Positions 35,575 through 44,803 of a DNA stretch of 64,000 nt are shown here, piece by piece. How positions within the stretch are numbered: position 1 is the first letter of the stretch; every line of letters begins with the position of its first letter. A program made the translations under genes and the position numbers. This DNA is from Bacteroidales bacterium (GTDB lineage Bacteria; Bacteroidota; Bacteroidia; Bacteroidales; F082), in contig JANQGJ010000084.1 of NCBI GenBank assembly GCA_028277395.1, forward strand, positions 1 through 64,000, read 5' to 3'. The notes under the pieces were generated by a model. The model was given only the letters and a program-made list of their open reading frames with translations, had not been told where the DNA came from and ran no database searches.

Positions 35575-36774
35575 ATGAGCGATTTTAATACAGTCCCAGA
35601 AGCAATTGAAGACATCAGGAATGGGAAAATGGTGATAGTGGTTGACGATAAGAGAAGGGAAAATGAGGGTGATTTGATAATGGCTGCAGAAAAGATCACT
35701 GCCCGTGATATTAACTTCATGGCAAAACATGGTGGAGGATTGATATGTATGCCCGTGGTGAAGCAGCGGTTACATGAGCTTGATATAACACGTATGGTTG
35801 AAAATAATACTGATGTAAACAAAACTGCATTTACTGTTTCGATTGATGCAGCCGAGTCAACTACCGGAATTTCTGCGTATGAGAGAGCTGCCACCATAAA
35901 AAAAGTACTTGACAAAGACAGTGTTCCTGAAAGTTTTACTAAACCCGGACATATTTTCCCCCTGGAATATTGTGAAGGAGGTGTACTGGTAAGAGCCGGA
36001 CACACAGAAGCTGCAGTCGATCTTGCCAAACTGTCAGGATTATATGAAGCTGGTGTAATTTGTGAAATTATGAACGAAGATGGCAGTATGGCAAGGGTTC
36101 CTGAGCTTATTGAGTATAAAAAGAAACATAATCTAAAGCTGATAACTATAGCTGACATTATAGAATACCGAAGACATACTGAAAAACTTGTTGAAAAGGT
36201 ATCTGAAGCTAATATGCCGACGAAGTACGGAAACTTTAAAGCCATCGGGTTTCAAAATAAGCTTAACGGAGAACATCATATTGCTCTGACAATGGGAGAA
36301 ATTGATGACAAATCACCTGTTTTGGTAAGAGTACATTCAGAGTGTTTAACAGGAGATGTATTTGGCTCATGCAGATGTGATTGTGGTGAGCAACTGGACT
36401 ATGCAATGAAAAAGATAGCAGAGGAAGGAAAAGGGATACTGTTATATATGCGTCAGGAAGGACGGGGAATTGGATTACTAAACAAATTAAAAGCTTATGA
36501 TTTACAGGATTCCGGTCTTGATACTGTGGAAGCGAATGAAGCACTCGGTTTTCCGGCCGATCTTCGTGATTACGGTATCGGTGCAGAAATAATAGCCCAT
36601 CTTGGAGCTAAAGAACTTAGAGTTCTAACGAATAATCCGAAAAAAATATCCGGAATTTACGGTTTCGGACTTAAAGTAATCGAAAGAATACCAATAGTTA
36701 TGTCTCACAATGAAAAAAACCAGTATTATCTGGAAACCAAGGTTTTGAAAATGGGACACATCATCAATAATTAG
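35575..36774 (+). CDS. ribBA: Bifunctional DHBP synthase / GTP cyclohydrolase II
   Basis: This 399-residue protein fuses the two entry enzymes of riboflavin synthesis. The N-terminal half is 3,4-dihydroxy-2-butanone-4-phosphate synthase ([42 protein letters not shown]). The C-terminal half is GTP cyclohydrolase II, with zinc ligands in [20 protein letters not shown] and the active-site [14 protein letters not shown] and LTNNPKKI. All key residues are in place, so both activities are expected. A 233-codon open frame on the opposite strand is a shadow. Confidence 0.96.
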   Translation: MSDFNTVPEAIEDIRNGKMVIVVDDKRRENEGDLIMAAEKITARDINFMAKHGGGLICMPVVKQRLHELDITRMVENNTDVNKTAFTVSIDAAESTTGISAYERAATIKKVLDKDSVPESFTKPGHIFPLEYCEGGVLVRAGHTEAAVDLAKLSGLYEAGVICEIMNEDGSMARVPELIEYKKKHNLKLITIADIIEYRRHTEKLVEKVSEANMPTKYGNFKAIGFQNKLNGEHHIALTMGEIDDKSPVLVRVHSECLTGDVFGSCRCDCGEQLDYAMKKIAEEGKGILLYMRQEGRGIGLLNKLKAYDLQDSGLDTVEANEALGFPADLRDYGIGAEIIAHLGAKELRVLTNNPKKISGIYGFGLKVIERIPIVMSHNEKNQYYLETKVLKMGHIINN

Positions 36775-36802
36775 AAATATAAAAATTAAATAAATCAGAT
36801 AA

Positions 36803-37267
36803 ATGAAACGAATAGAAGGAAATTTAGATGCTACAGGGTTGAAATTTGGCATTGTTGTAAGCAGGTTCAATGAATTGATCAGTGGTAAACTTTTGTCAGG
36901 TGCAGTTGATGCACTTATTCGTCATGGTGCAGATAGTGACGATATCGAAACAGCCTGGGTTCCGGGAGCTTTTGAAATACCAATGCTGGCAAAAAAGATG
37001 ACGCAAAAGGGAGGTTATGATGCTATAATCTGTCTTGGTGCTATCATAAAAGGAGATACACCTCACTTTGATTTTGTGGCAGCTGAATCAGCAAAAGGTA
37101 TTGCTCAATTAAGTTTTACTTCAGAAATACCGGTTACATATGGCATAATAACAACAAATGATGTTGAACAAGCTCTAAACAGGGCAGGTCTGAAATCAGG
37201 CAACAAAGGTTTTGATGCGGCTGTTACATCTATTGAAATGGCTAATCTCAATAAACATTTTGCATAG
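36803..37267 (+). CDS. ribH: 6,7-dimethyl-8-ribityllumazine synthase
   Basis: This 154-residue protein has the lumazine synthase signatures: [45 protein letters not shown] (catalytic His in TPHFD), [20 protein letters not shown] and a final [14 protein letters not shown]. It forms the penultimate intermediate from the RibD and RibBA products. It is the last gene of the operon. An AT-rich hairpin at 37286-37312 (AAAAGTAAA/TTTACTTTT) could be a weak terminator. The 37268-37637 gap also holds the repeats listed separately. Confidence 0.96.
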   Translation: MKRIEGNLDATGLKFGIVVSRFNELISGKLLSGAVDALIRHGADSDDIETAWVPGAFEIPMLAKKMTQKGGYDAIICLGAIIKGDTPHFDFVAAESAKGIAQLSFTSEIPVTYGIITTNDVEQALNRAGLKSGNKGFDAAVTSIEMANLNKHFA

Positions 37268-37418
37268 ATTAATGCTTTTTTACTGAAAAGTAAACAATTG
37301 AATTTTACTTTTAGGGAATTTATTTTTTACACAGTAATAGTTACATAAAAAGCAGGGGTGTATCTATCAAATTTGCAGCAACTTCTGTGGATAAAAGCCT
37401 CAATAAAACTTGATTAAA

Positions 37419-37510
37419 AAACCAGGAGGTTGCATACAGTTTAAAAAACTTATAAACATCCATCTAAAAATAAAATACTGAAATAGTTAAAGTTACGAGC
37501 CTCCCTGGTT
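37419..37510. repeat. Long-range inverted repeat before the TonB receptor
   Basis: AACCAGGAGG at 37419-37428 is the reverse complement, apart from one bulged base, of CCTCCCTGGTT at 37500-37510. The arms are about 70 bases apart with AT-rich sequence between. They could form the base of a folded leader RNA, or be remnants of an inserted repeat. Confidence 0.4.
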
Positions 37511-37511
37511 C

Positions 37512-37565
37512 ATTAACCGTTAATATGTTAACAATTGTTAATAATTATTATTGTTAAGTTAACAT
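37512..37565. promoter_or_regulatory. Cluster of GTTAA palindromes, possible operator
   Basis: Within 54 bases there are five GTTAA units. They include the palindromes ATTAACCGTTAAT (37512-37524) and AACAATTGTT, and the inverted pair ATGTTAAC (37525-37532)/GTTAACAT (37558-37565). The cluster lies about 80 bases before the receptor start and could bind a regulator. AT-rich sequence makes chance palindromes more likely. Confidence 0.35.
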
Positions 37566-37643
37566 TCCTGCTATTGTTTATCTATATTTTTACTTCAATA
37601 ATGAATTTTAATTATTAACGACGAACTAAAACTTTTTATGCTT

Positions 37644-40256
37644 ATGAAAAGAATGAATTTACTCTTAACAATTATGGTAATGGTAATATTTACTGCTACC
37701 ACATTTGCACAAGGGGTAGTAAGAGGTGTTGTACAGGATGTAAACACAGATGAAACTCTGATAGGTGCAACAGTAGTTATTGAAGGGACGACAATTGGGG
37801 TTACCACTAACCTTGATGGTAGTTTTTTACTTATCGTTCCAAGTGGTGATCACAAACTGGCAGTAAGGTTTGTTGGTTATGAAACTGAGATTGTTGATAT
37901 ATCTGTAAAAGATGGCTCAACCTACAATGTTGGTACTATTTTAATGAAATCCAGCGCTGTTGGTCTCCAGGAGATAAATGTATTTGCTGACGTTGCAATT
38001 GACAGAAAAACTCCTGTTGCTGTTTCAACATTAGATGCTGCTGCAATTACTGAAAAACTGGGAAGTAGAGAATTACCTGAGGTTCTTAATGAAACTCCAT
38101 CAGTTTACGCTGTAAAACAAGGTGGTGGTTTTGGAGATTCTCGTATCAATATCAGGGGATTTGATCAAAGAAATATTGCTATTATGGTAAACGGTGTTCC
38201 TGTTAATGACATGGAAAACGGTTGGGTTTACTGGTCAAACTGGGCAGGTCTTGGTGATGCACTTCGCACAATCCAGGTTCAGAGAGGTCTCGGTGCTTCA
38301 AGACTGGCAATTAACTCTGTTGGTGGTACCATGAATATGATTACCAAAACTACAGATATGAATGCCGGTGGTTCACTTCAAACCGAGGTTACTGACTATG
38401 GCAACAAAAAAACAACCTTAACTCTATCAACCGGTAAAACAAACAACGGTTGGGCAATTACTTTTGCCGGATCAAGAACAAAAGGGCCTGGTTATGTAGA
38501 TCAAACATGGGTTGATGCATGGTCATACTTCCTTTCTGTATCCAAAGAATGGAAAGATCATTTGCTTACTTTCACAGCAATTGGTGCACCACAAAAACAT
38601 GGTCAGAGAAGCTACACAGTTTCAGAAGATAATTTTGAAAAATATGGTAATAAATACAACCAGCACTGGGGTACCTGGAATGGTAATGTAGTAATGGAAC
38701 GTGAAAACAAATATCATAAACCACAGCTTTCTTTGAACTGGTACTGGACTATCAATGATAAATCATTTTTAGCAACATCTGCATATGCCAGCTTTGGTGA
38801 AGGTTATGGTACAGGTACACTGGACAACAGATATGATATTCCTCCAAGGTACAGTATCGGAAGAACAACCAATGGTCAGATTGACTGGGACGGTGTAGCA
38901 GAAGAAAATGCAACTCACACTGATACGGCACATTTTGCAAATGGAAACTACGCTGCTGGCGGGTTGGTTTTTGCTCCTAATGGTGATACTATTATGAATG
39001 ACGCTCAATTGTCTAAAAACATACTCAGAGAATCAGTTAATGAACATAACTGGTTTGGTATTATCTCTACATTCAATCACACATTCAAAAACAATGCAAC
39101 GTTAGTTGCAGGTATTGATGGTAGAACATATAAAGGTACTCACTATAGAAGGGTACGAAATCTTCTTGGTGGTGATTACTGGTTTGAAGGATATGGAACA
39201 GCAGTTGATGGTGTTGGTGGCAGAGATCAACTTAAAAATGTTGGTGACAGAATAGCCTATGATAATGACGGATTAGTTAGATACGGTGGTGCTTTTGCAC
39301 AATACGAAATAACAAAAGGCAATTTTTCAGTATTTATTGCAGGTACAATTTCAAATACATGGTATGGTAAAATCGACAGGTATAACTATGTAAATGAATC
39401 TGATCAAAAATCTGATATTGTTAATGCACTTGGATACAATGCAAAAGCTGGTCTAAACTATAACATTGATGAGAAAAATAACGTGTTCATGAATATGGGT
39501 TATTACTCCAGAGCTCCTTACTGGGATTTTGTTTTCGTTAATCGTACCGAAAACGCTTTAATTCCTGTAAATGACATTATGAATGAAAAGATATTAGGAT
39601 TTGAAATTGGTTATGGATTGAGAGAGAAATGGATGGCATTAAATGTTAACCTGTATTACACTGACTGGTCTGACAAATCATATACTGATCGTTTCCAAAA
39701 CACAGCAGGTGATGATTTTACAGCTCCTGTTACAGGATTAAGAGCAACTCACATGGGTGTTGAAGTTGATGCTAAATTCAAAGCAACACCTTGGTTAGAT
39801 TTCTTTGCAGTACTTGGATTAGGTGACTGGAAATGGAAAAATGATGTAAACGCTGTAATTTATGAAGATAACGGTGCTATTGTTGACACAGTTAATGTTT
39901 ATGCAAAAGATGTTGAAGTTGGTGGACAGCCACAAACACAAATTGTTGTTGGAACTAAAATTCAGCCGGTTAAAAGGTTAACCATGGGACTATCATACAG
40001 ATACTATGACAGAATGTACAGAGATTATGATGTTATTGAACTTGATGAAGCCGGATATGAAGCTGAATTACTACCAGCATATGGAATGCTTGATTTCAAC
40101 ACTAGCTACCAGTTTAAAATTGCAGGTTTAACTTCATTCGCAGGTATGAGCATCTATAATGTAACTGACGAAATTGTAAAAACACAAGGTGATAAATACG
40201 GATACTTCTGGTCATTTGGCAGAACATTCAATTTCTCACTTAAAGTTCTTTTCTAA
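37644..40256 (+). CDS. TonB-dependent receptor with carboxypeptidase-like N-terminal domain
   Basis: The start at 37644 (MKRMNLLL) gives a normal signal peptide ending TTFAQ; the frame is also open to 37638. Residues about 25-110 form a CarboxypepD-reg-like domain (VRGVVQDVNTDETLIGATVV ... FVGYETEIVDI). The plug domain has LPEVLNETPSVYAVKQGGGF, SRINIRGFDQRNIAIMVNGVPVNDMENGWVYWSNW and GASRLAINSVGGTMNMITK, followed by a ~650-residue barrel ending in Phe. No SusD partner follows. The genes behind it encode a phosphodiesterase and a phosphatase, so the ligand may be an organophosphate. That is inference from neighbours. A terminator directly follows the gene. Confidence 0.85.
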   Translation: MKRMNLLLTIMVMVIFTATTFAQGVVRGVVQDVNTDETLIGATVVIEGTTIGVTTNLDGSFLLIVPSGDHKLAVRFVGYETEIVDISVKDGSTYNVGTILMKSSAVGLQEINVFADVAIDRKTPVAVSTLDAAAITEKLGSRELPEVLNETPSVYAVKQGGGFGDSRINIRGFDQRNIAIMVNGVPVNDMENGWVYWSNWAGLGDALRTIQVQRGLGASRLAINSVGGTMNMITKTTDMNAGGSLQTEVTDYGNKKTTLTLSTGKTNNGWAITFAGSRTKGPGYVDQTWVDAWSYFLSVSKEWKDHLLTFTAIGAPQKHGQRSYTVSEDNFEKYGNKYNQHWGTWNGNVVMERENKYHKPQLSLNWYWTINDKSFLATSAYASFGEGYGTGTLDNRYDIPPRYSIGRTTNGQIDWDGVAEENATHTDTAHFANGNYAAGGLVFAPNGDTIMNDAQLSKNILRESVNEHNWFGIISTFNHTFKNNATLVAGIDGRTYKGTHYRRVRNLLGGDYWFEGYGTAVDGVGGRDQLKNVGDRIAYDNDGLVRYGGAFAQYEITKGNFSVFIAGTISNTWYGKIDRYNYVNESDQKSDIVNALGYNAKAGLNYNIDEKNNVFMNMGYYSRAPYWDFVFVNRTENALIPVNDIMNEKILGFEIGYGLREKWMALNVNLYYTDWSDKSYTDRFQNTAGDDFTAPVTGLRATHMGVEVDAKFKATPWLDFFAVLGLGDWKWKNDVNAVIYEDNGAIVDTVNVYAKDVEVGGQPQTQIVVGTKIQPVKRLTMGLSYRYYDRMYRDYDVIELDEAGYEAELLPAYGMLDFNTSYQFKIAGLTSFAGMSIYNVTDEIVKTQGDKYGYFWSFGRTFNFSLKVLF

Positions 40257-40274
40257 AAATACTTAACTAAAAAG

Positions 40275-40302
40275 AAGCCTCCAGCAAGGGGGCTTTTTTT
40301 TT
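40275..40302 (+). terminator. Intrinsic terminator after the TonB receptor gene
   Basis: AAGCCTCC and GGGGGCTT form an 8-bp stem (one T-G pair) with a 5-base loop and a long T-run. Some read-through into the phosphatase genes is still possible. Confidence 0.88.
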
Positions 40303-40332
40303 ACCTTTATCAATTATTAATGATAATAAATA

Positions 40333-41559
40333 ATGCCTGATATTAAAAAGATCCTGCTTGTAGTTGCTATATCAATTTTTGTTGCATCATGTAATTATCA
40401 GCAGCCCGAAAATGATAATCAACCTTACTTAATAATGCTTTCTCTGGATGGTTTCCGATGGGACTATACAAATAATGCATATACTCCAACCTTCGACTCG
40501 CTAAGAAATACCGGTGTTGTTGCAGATGCAATCATTCCGGCTTTTCCAAGCAAAACCTTTCCCAATCATTATACAATGGCAACCGGATTATATCCGGACA
40601 ATCACGGAATTGTGTTAAATGGTTTTTATGCTATTGATCTACAACGCGACTATAACAAAGATGATAAATCAACTGTGGCAGACAGCAGTTTTTATTCAGG
40701 TGAACCAATATGGTCGACAGCAGAACTACAGGGAACTACAACAGCTTCGTTGTTTTGGGTGGGTTCCGAAGCTACTATCAATGGTAAACGTCCCACTTAT
40801 TGCAAAAAATATGATGAAAGCCTTCCTTTTGAAGCAAGAATAGATACAGTTTATAACTGGCTTACTTTACCTGTGGATAAACGTCCACATCTTATACTTT
40901 GGTATTACCATGAACCCGATGGTATCGGTCACTATAAAGGTCCTGAAAGCAAGGAACTTATTAGTGAGATTGAAAAACTGGACAAATATTTGGGTGATTT
41001 TTTTAAAAAAATGAGAACACTACCTAACTTCAATAACCTCAATTTCATTGTTACCTCAGATCATGGCATGGGAGAAATTTCAGAAAATAAAGTTGTTATT
41101 CTTGATAATTTAATTGATACAGCAGACCTGGATTTTTATGATGGGTGGAACCCGGTCTGGAACATAAAAGCTAAAAATGGTAAAAAAGAAAAGGTTTATA
41201 ATAGTTTAGTGCAATCCGATAAATTGCAGGTTTGGTACAGCGACAGCATCCCTGAAAGACTTAATTATGGAAATAATGAAAGAACACTGGACATAACGGT
41301 AGCTGCCATTCCCAAATGGAGTATTTACTGGTCATGGCAAATAGGGAGTAATAAAGGTGCCCATGGTTATGATAATACCAATAAAGATATGTATGGAATA
41401 TTCTTTGCAGCAGGACCGGCTTTCAAGAAAAACTATAGCTTTCCTGCTTTTGAAAACATAAACCTGTACCCTTTAGTTGCAGAAATAATGAACCTGAAAC
41501 CGGCAACAACAGATGGAAAGCTGGAAAATGTAGAGGATATGTTAATCAAAAATGAATAG
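40333..41559 (+). CDS. Ectonucleotide pyrophosphatase/phosphodiesterase (NPP) lipoprotein
   Basis: This 408-residue protein has a lipoprotein signal (VASC; Cys20). The type I phosphodiesterase/alkaline phosphatase superfamily core is complete: Asp39 in LSLDGFRWDY, nucleophile Thr75 in FPSKTFPNHYTMATGLYPDNHGI, metal ligands in YHEPDGIGHYKGP and VTSDHGMGEI, and a late GAHGYDN. NPP enzymes cleave phosphodiester and pyrophosphate bonds, for example in nucleotides or phospholipid head groups. It probably acts in the periplasm or on the surface. It is followed 2 bases later by a PhoD-type phosphatase, so together they could release phosphate from organic diesters. Confidence 0.93.
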   Translation: MPDIKKILLVVAISIFVASCNYQQPENDNQPYLIMLSLDGFRWDYTNNAYTPTFDSLRNTGVVADAIIPAFPSKTFPNHYTMATGLYPDNHGIVLNGFYAIDLQRDYNKDDKSTVADSSFYSGEPIWSTAELQGTTTASLFWVGSEATINGKRPTYCKKYDESLPFEARIDTVYNWLTLPVDKRPHLILWYYHEPDGIGHYKGPESKELISEIEKLDKYLGDFFKKMRTLPNFNNLNFIVTSDHGMGEISENKVVILDNLIDTADLDFYDGWNPVWNIKAKNGKKEKVYNSLVQSDKLQVWYSDSIPERLNYGNNERTLDITVAAIPKWSIYWSWQIGSNKGAHGYDNTNKDMYGIFFAAGPAFKKNYSFPAFENINLYPLVAEIMNLKPATTDGKLENVEDMLIKNE

Positions 41560-41561
41560 TA

Positions 41562-42902
41562 ATGAAAAGATTCTTATTAATAATAATCAGTTTTTGTGTT
41601 CTTCAAGGTGTATTTGCCCAAAAGGAACTATTGCAATCAGGGCCAATGCTGGGTTACAGTGAAATGCTGGAAGTAGCAATATGGGTACAGCTAAACAATG
41701 AGGCTGATGTAAAGATTTCATACTGGCCGGTAAACACCCCGGAAGTAAAACACTATTCCAATACGGTAAAAACAAATAAAAAATCTGCATTTACAGCACT
41801 TCTTGTTGCAGATACTATTGAACCTGGAATTAATTATGAATACAGATTACTCGTAAACAATACTGTTATAGATCTTCCATATCAAACAACCTTTCAATCC
41901 CAAAAGATCTGGAAATGGAGAACAGAACCTCCTGATTTCAGCTTTGTTATGGGTAGCGGAACCTATATTAATGAGAAAAAGTACGACAGGCCGGGCAAGG
42001 GTTATGGTGATGGTTACCAGATATTTAACAGCATGTTAAAATTAAAACCCGATTTTATGATCTGGCTTGGAGATAACATTTATTTGCGGGAACCTGACTG
42101 GAATAGTAAAACAGGTATATTTCATCGTTATACTCACACCAGATCATTACCTGAGATGCAGGCATTTCTGGCATCAACGCATAATTATGCAATACTTGAC
42201 GATCATGATTTTGGACCAAATGACAGCGACAGAGGATTCTGGAATAGAAATCAAACCATGGATGCCTTCGAATTATTCTGGGCAAACCCGTCATATGGTG
42301 TTGGTGATATCAAGGGTGCCATAACCTCATTCCAATGGGCAGATGCAGATTTTTTCCTTCTTGACAATCGTAGTTTCAGATCACCAAACCGAAGAAAAAC
42401 AGGAGAAAGAACTCAGCTGGGTGAAGATCAGATACAGTGGCTTTTTGACAATCTGACATCCAGTTATGGTACTTTTAAATTTGTCGTATTGGGAGGTCAG
42501 TTTCTCTCTACCTCTCCAACATATGAATCATACTCAAACTACGGATTTGATAAAGAGCGGCAAAGAATAATTGATTTCATATATGAAGAAAATATTCAAA
42601 ACGTAGTCTTTCTGACCGGCGATGTTCATTTTTCGGAAATATCTGTATTGCGAACTGAAGGCGAACCGGTGATCTGGGACATAACAAGTTCACCGTTAAA
42701 CTCGGGTGTGAACATCTATGCTGATGAAAAGGATAATAAACTTCGCATACCTGAATCAGTTATTATGGAGCGAAACTTCGCAGAATTAAGTCTTACAGGT
42801 CCCGTTGATAACAGAGTGATTAATGTAAACTATTACGATAGTGACGGTGAATTAATCTGGAGTTATAAAATAAACAGGGAAAAAGCCCCGGAGAAGCAGT
42901 AG
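41562..42902 (+). CDS. PhoD-type alkaline phosphatase/phosphodiesterase
   Basis: This 446-residue exported protein (signal ending GVFAQ) has a short Fn3-like N-terminal domain (about residues 25-105) and a PhoD metallophosphoesterase domain. The metal-binding elements are MIWLGDNIYLRE, ILDDHDFGPND, a central VLGGQFLSTS and LTGDVHFSEI near the end. PhoD enzymes hydrolyse phosphomonoesters and diesters using calcium and iron. It overlaps functionally with, and is translationally linked to, the NPP lipoprotein gene just upstream. No phosphate-regulon box can be assigned with certainty. Confidence 0.9.
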   Translation: MKRFLLIIISFCVLQGVFAQKELLQSGPMLGYSEMLEVAIWVQLNNEADVKISYWPVNTPEVKHYSNTVKTNKKSAFTALLVADTIEPGINYEYRLLVNNTVIDLPYQTTFQSQKIWKWRTEPPDFSFVMGSGTYINEKKYDRPGKGYGDGYQIFNSMLKLKPDFMIWLGDNIYLREPDWNSKTGIFHRYTHTRSLPEMQAFLASTHNYAILDDHDFGPNDSDRGFWNRNQTMDAFELFWANPSYGVGDIKGAITSFQWADADFFLLDNRSFRSPNRRKTGERTQLGEDQIQWLFDNLTSSYGTFKFVVLGGQFLSTSPTYESYSNYGFDKERQRIIDFIYEENIQNVVFLTGDVHFSEISVLRTEGEPVIWDITSSPLNSGVNIYADEKDNKLRIPESVIMERNFAELSLTGPVDNRVINVNYYDSDGELIWSYKINREKAPEKQ

Positions 42903-42911
42903 ATTTACAAG

Positions 42912-44006
42912 TTACTTTCTCAGGTTATCCATGTTTGAAAGTTGATTCATCAGTATATGGTCTGCAATTACCAGTGCTGACATGGCTTCAACAATTGGTA
43001 CGGCACGAGGTACTACACAAACATCATGACGTCCTTTTCCTTCTATAATTATGGTATTTTCAATGTTATCAACGGATTTTTGTTCCTTCCTAATTGTAGC
43101 AACAGGTTTGAATGCTGTTTTAAAATAAATATCCTGACCGTTGGAGATCCCTCCCTGAATGCCTCCTGATAAGTTTGTTTCTGTACTTACTTTTCCATCT
43201 TTAACAATGAAAGAATCGTTATGTTCTGAACCTTTCATTTCTACTGCATTAAATCCCGAACCTATCTCAAAACCTTTTACTGCATTAATTCCCAATATAG
43301 CATGTCCCAGATCAGCATTAAGCTTATTAAAAACCGGTTCTCCCAAACCAACAGGGACATTTTTGATGACACAGTAGATCTCTCCTCCTAATGTATCACC
43401 TTCACCAGCTGTTTTATTAATCAGCTCTATCATTTTATCCGATACGTTTTTATCAGGGCACCTTACCGGTGATGATTCAATATTATCAGGGATCACTTGA
43501 TTATAACTCTTGCTTAATCGTATTTTCCCAATACTACAAACGTAAGCGTAAACCTCAATTCCAAATGTTGAAAGGAATTGCCTGGCAATTGCTCCTGCAA
43601 CAACTCTTGCAAGTGTTTCCCTTGCAGAAGACCTTCCTCCACCACGCACATCTCTGATTCCGTATTTTTTTTCGTAAGTAAAGTCAGCATGAGATGGCCT
43701 GTAGGTATTTTCCAGATGTGAATAATCAATTGACTTTGAGTCTTTATTTCTTACAAGAAAAGCAATGGGAGTGCCAAGTGAATAATTATCCAATATCCCG
43801 GAAAGAAACTCAACCTTGTCGGACTCATTTCTGCTACTAACAACTTGTGACTGCCCGGGTCTTCTTCTATCAAGCTCATCCTGAACCAATTTCAGGTCAA
43901 TCTTCAACCCCGAAGGAAGTCCGTCCAGTATGCCACCAACAGCACTTCCGTGAGACTCACCAAATGTTGTAAGCGTTAAAATCCGACCGTTAATATTCCC
44001 TCCCAT
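42912..44006 (-). CDS. aroC: Chorismate synthase
   Basis: This 364-residue protein is AroC, which converts EPSP to chorismate using reduced FMN, the last common step of aromatic synthesis. The conserved blocks are all present: [74 protein letters not shown] and [18 protein letters not shown]. The length is typical. It stands alone between the convergent phosphatase gene (9 bases away) and a divergent lipoprotein gene. The FMN requirement links it loosely to the riboflavin operon in the same window. Confidence 0.97.
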   Translation of the reverse strand: MGGNINGRILTLTTFGESHGSAVGGILDGLPSGLKIDLKLVQDELDRRRPGQSQVVSSRNESDKVEFLSGILDNYSLGTPIAFLVRNKDSKSIDYSHLENTYRPSHADFTYEKKYGIRDVRGGGRSSARETLARVVAGAIARQFLSTFGIEVYAYVCSIGKIRLSKSYNQVIPDNIESSPVRCPDKNVSDKMIELINKTAGEGDTLGGEIYCVIKNVPVGLGEPVFNKLNADLGHAILGINAVKGFEIGSGFNAVEMKGSEHNDSFIVKDGKVSTETNLSGGIQGGISNGQDIYFKTAFKPVATIRKEQKSVDNIENTIIIEGKGRHDVCVVPRAVPIVEAMSALVIADHILMNQLSNMDNLRK

Positions 44007-44031
44007 AATATTGAAATAATTTATTATTTCT

Positions 44032-44039
44032 TAAATTTG
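44032..44039 (+). promoter_or_regulatory. -7 promoter box (TAAATTTG)
   Basis: TAAATTTG lies 31 bases before the ATG at 44070. It overlaps a TTG that would otherwise extend the reading frame, which argues for the ATG start. Confidence 0.45.
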
Positions 44040-44069
44040 TCAAAATTAAATAATTATTTAATTCGTCTT

Positions 44070-44735
44070 ATGAACACCACTATTTACAAATCTTTTATCG
44101 CAACCATAATTGGTTTAACAGCAATTATTCTCACTAGCTGTTTTAATAATAGTAGTAGTATACCTTATTACACAATATCTGATGAATTCGCTGAATACTG
44201 CTGGTTTAATACAGGTAGTTACTGGATTTATCAAAACGATAGCACAATGGCAAGTGATTCAATAGTAATTGAAGATGTTAATGAAACAAAGCGATTTAAT
44301 CCTGAAGCTGTTGACTATAATTACCAGGCAGTTGAGATGTTTACAAAATCAAATGATTTTAAAGTATTAAAACACGAGATTACAGCCGGCAACTTTGAAG
44401 TTGAACCCGGGGAAATGAACTCCTTATTGCGAATTTATTATGATGACGGCTCGTACCAACTTGTATTCTCACCTGAATATGCTATTGGTCAAACAATTAA
44501 TCTGGGTGATGAAATTGGTAATTATACCAACGTTGAGATTATTGATGAATTTCAGCTAAATGGAAATACATATAACCAGGTTTATCATACCAACATTGTT
44601 GTATCTGTAAATACTGACATAGTTTATGATTTCTGGATTGCAAAAAATTACAGTCTTATAAAATCTGTTGTCAATAATAATGGACAGGTTACATCTCAAA
44701 GCCTTGTTTCTGCTAATCTGATTCCTGGTAAATAA
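44070..44735 (+). CDS. Orphan lipoprotein, function unknown
   Basis: The start at ATG 44070 gives a good lipoprotein signal (ILTSC; Cys24) and leaves space for the promoter box; a frame from a TTG at 44037 is open but is not preferred. The mature part, about 200 residues, begins YYTISDEFAEYCWFNTGSYWIYQND and is rich in strands with Tyr/Asn/Asp. WFNTGSYWIY ... DSIVIED resembles the opening of several uncharacterised Bacteroidota lipoproteins. No enzymatic motif was seen. The gene has its own terminator and no functional partner nearby. Confidence 0.65.
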   Translation: MNTTIYKSFIATIIGLTAIILTSCFNNSSSIPYYTISDEFAEYCWFNTGSYWIYQNDSTMASDSIVIEDVNETKRFNPEAVDYNYQAVEMFTKSNDFKVLKHEITAGNFEVEPGEMNSLLRIYYDDGSYQLVFSPEYAIGQTINLGDEIGNYTNVEIIDEFQLNGNTYNQVYHTNIVVSVNTDIVYDFWIAKNYSLIKSVVNNNGQVTSQSLVSANLIPGK

Positions 44736-44748
44736 ATCTGAAACGAAA

Positions 44749-44780
44749 AAAGGTTGCTCATAATTTAATGAACAACCTTT
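44749..44780. terminator. Bidirectional intrinsic terminator
   Basis: AAAGGTTG and CAACCTTT form the outer stem, continued by TCAT/ATGA inside. It lies between the convergent lipoprotein and DUF349 genes, with A-rich sequence on one side and weak T-rich on the other. Confidence 0.7.
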
Positions 44781-44803
44781 ATAATAATAATATATCCTGT
44801 TTT

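Noticed and set aside
35544..36245. 233-codon open frame antisense to ribBA
   Set aside because: It lies wholly opposite a clearly conserved bifunctional enzyme gene, has a Ser/Ile/Phe-rich composition typical of a shadow frame, and has no start signals.
44037..44069. Upstream TTG start for the orphan lipoprotein
   Set aside because: The TTG overlaps the -7 promoter box and adds residues that spoil the lipoprotein signal; ATG 44070 is better.
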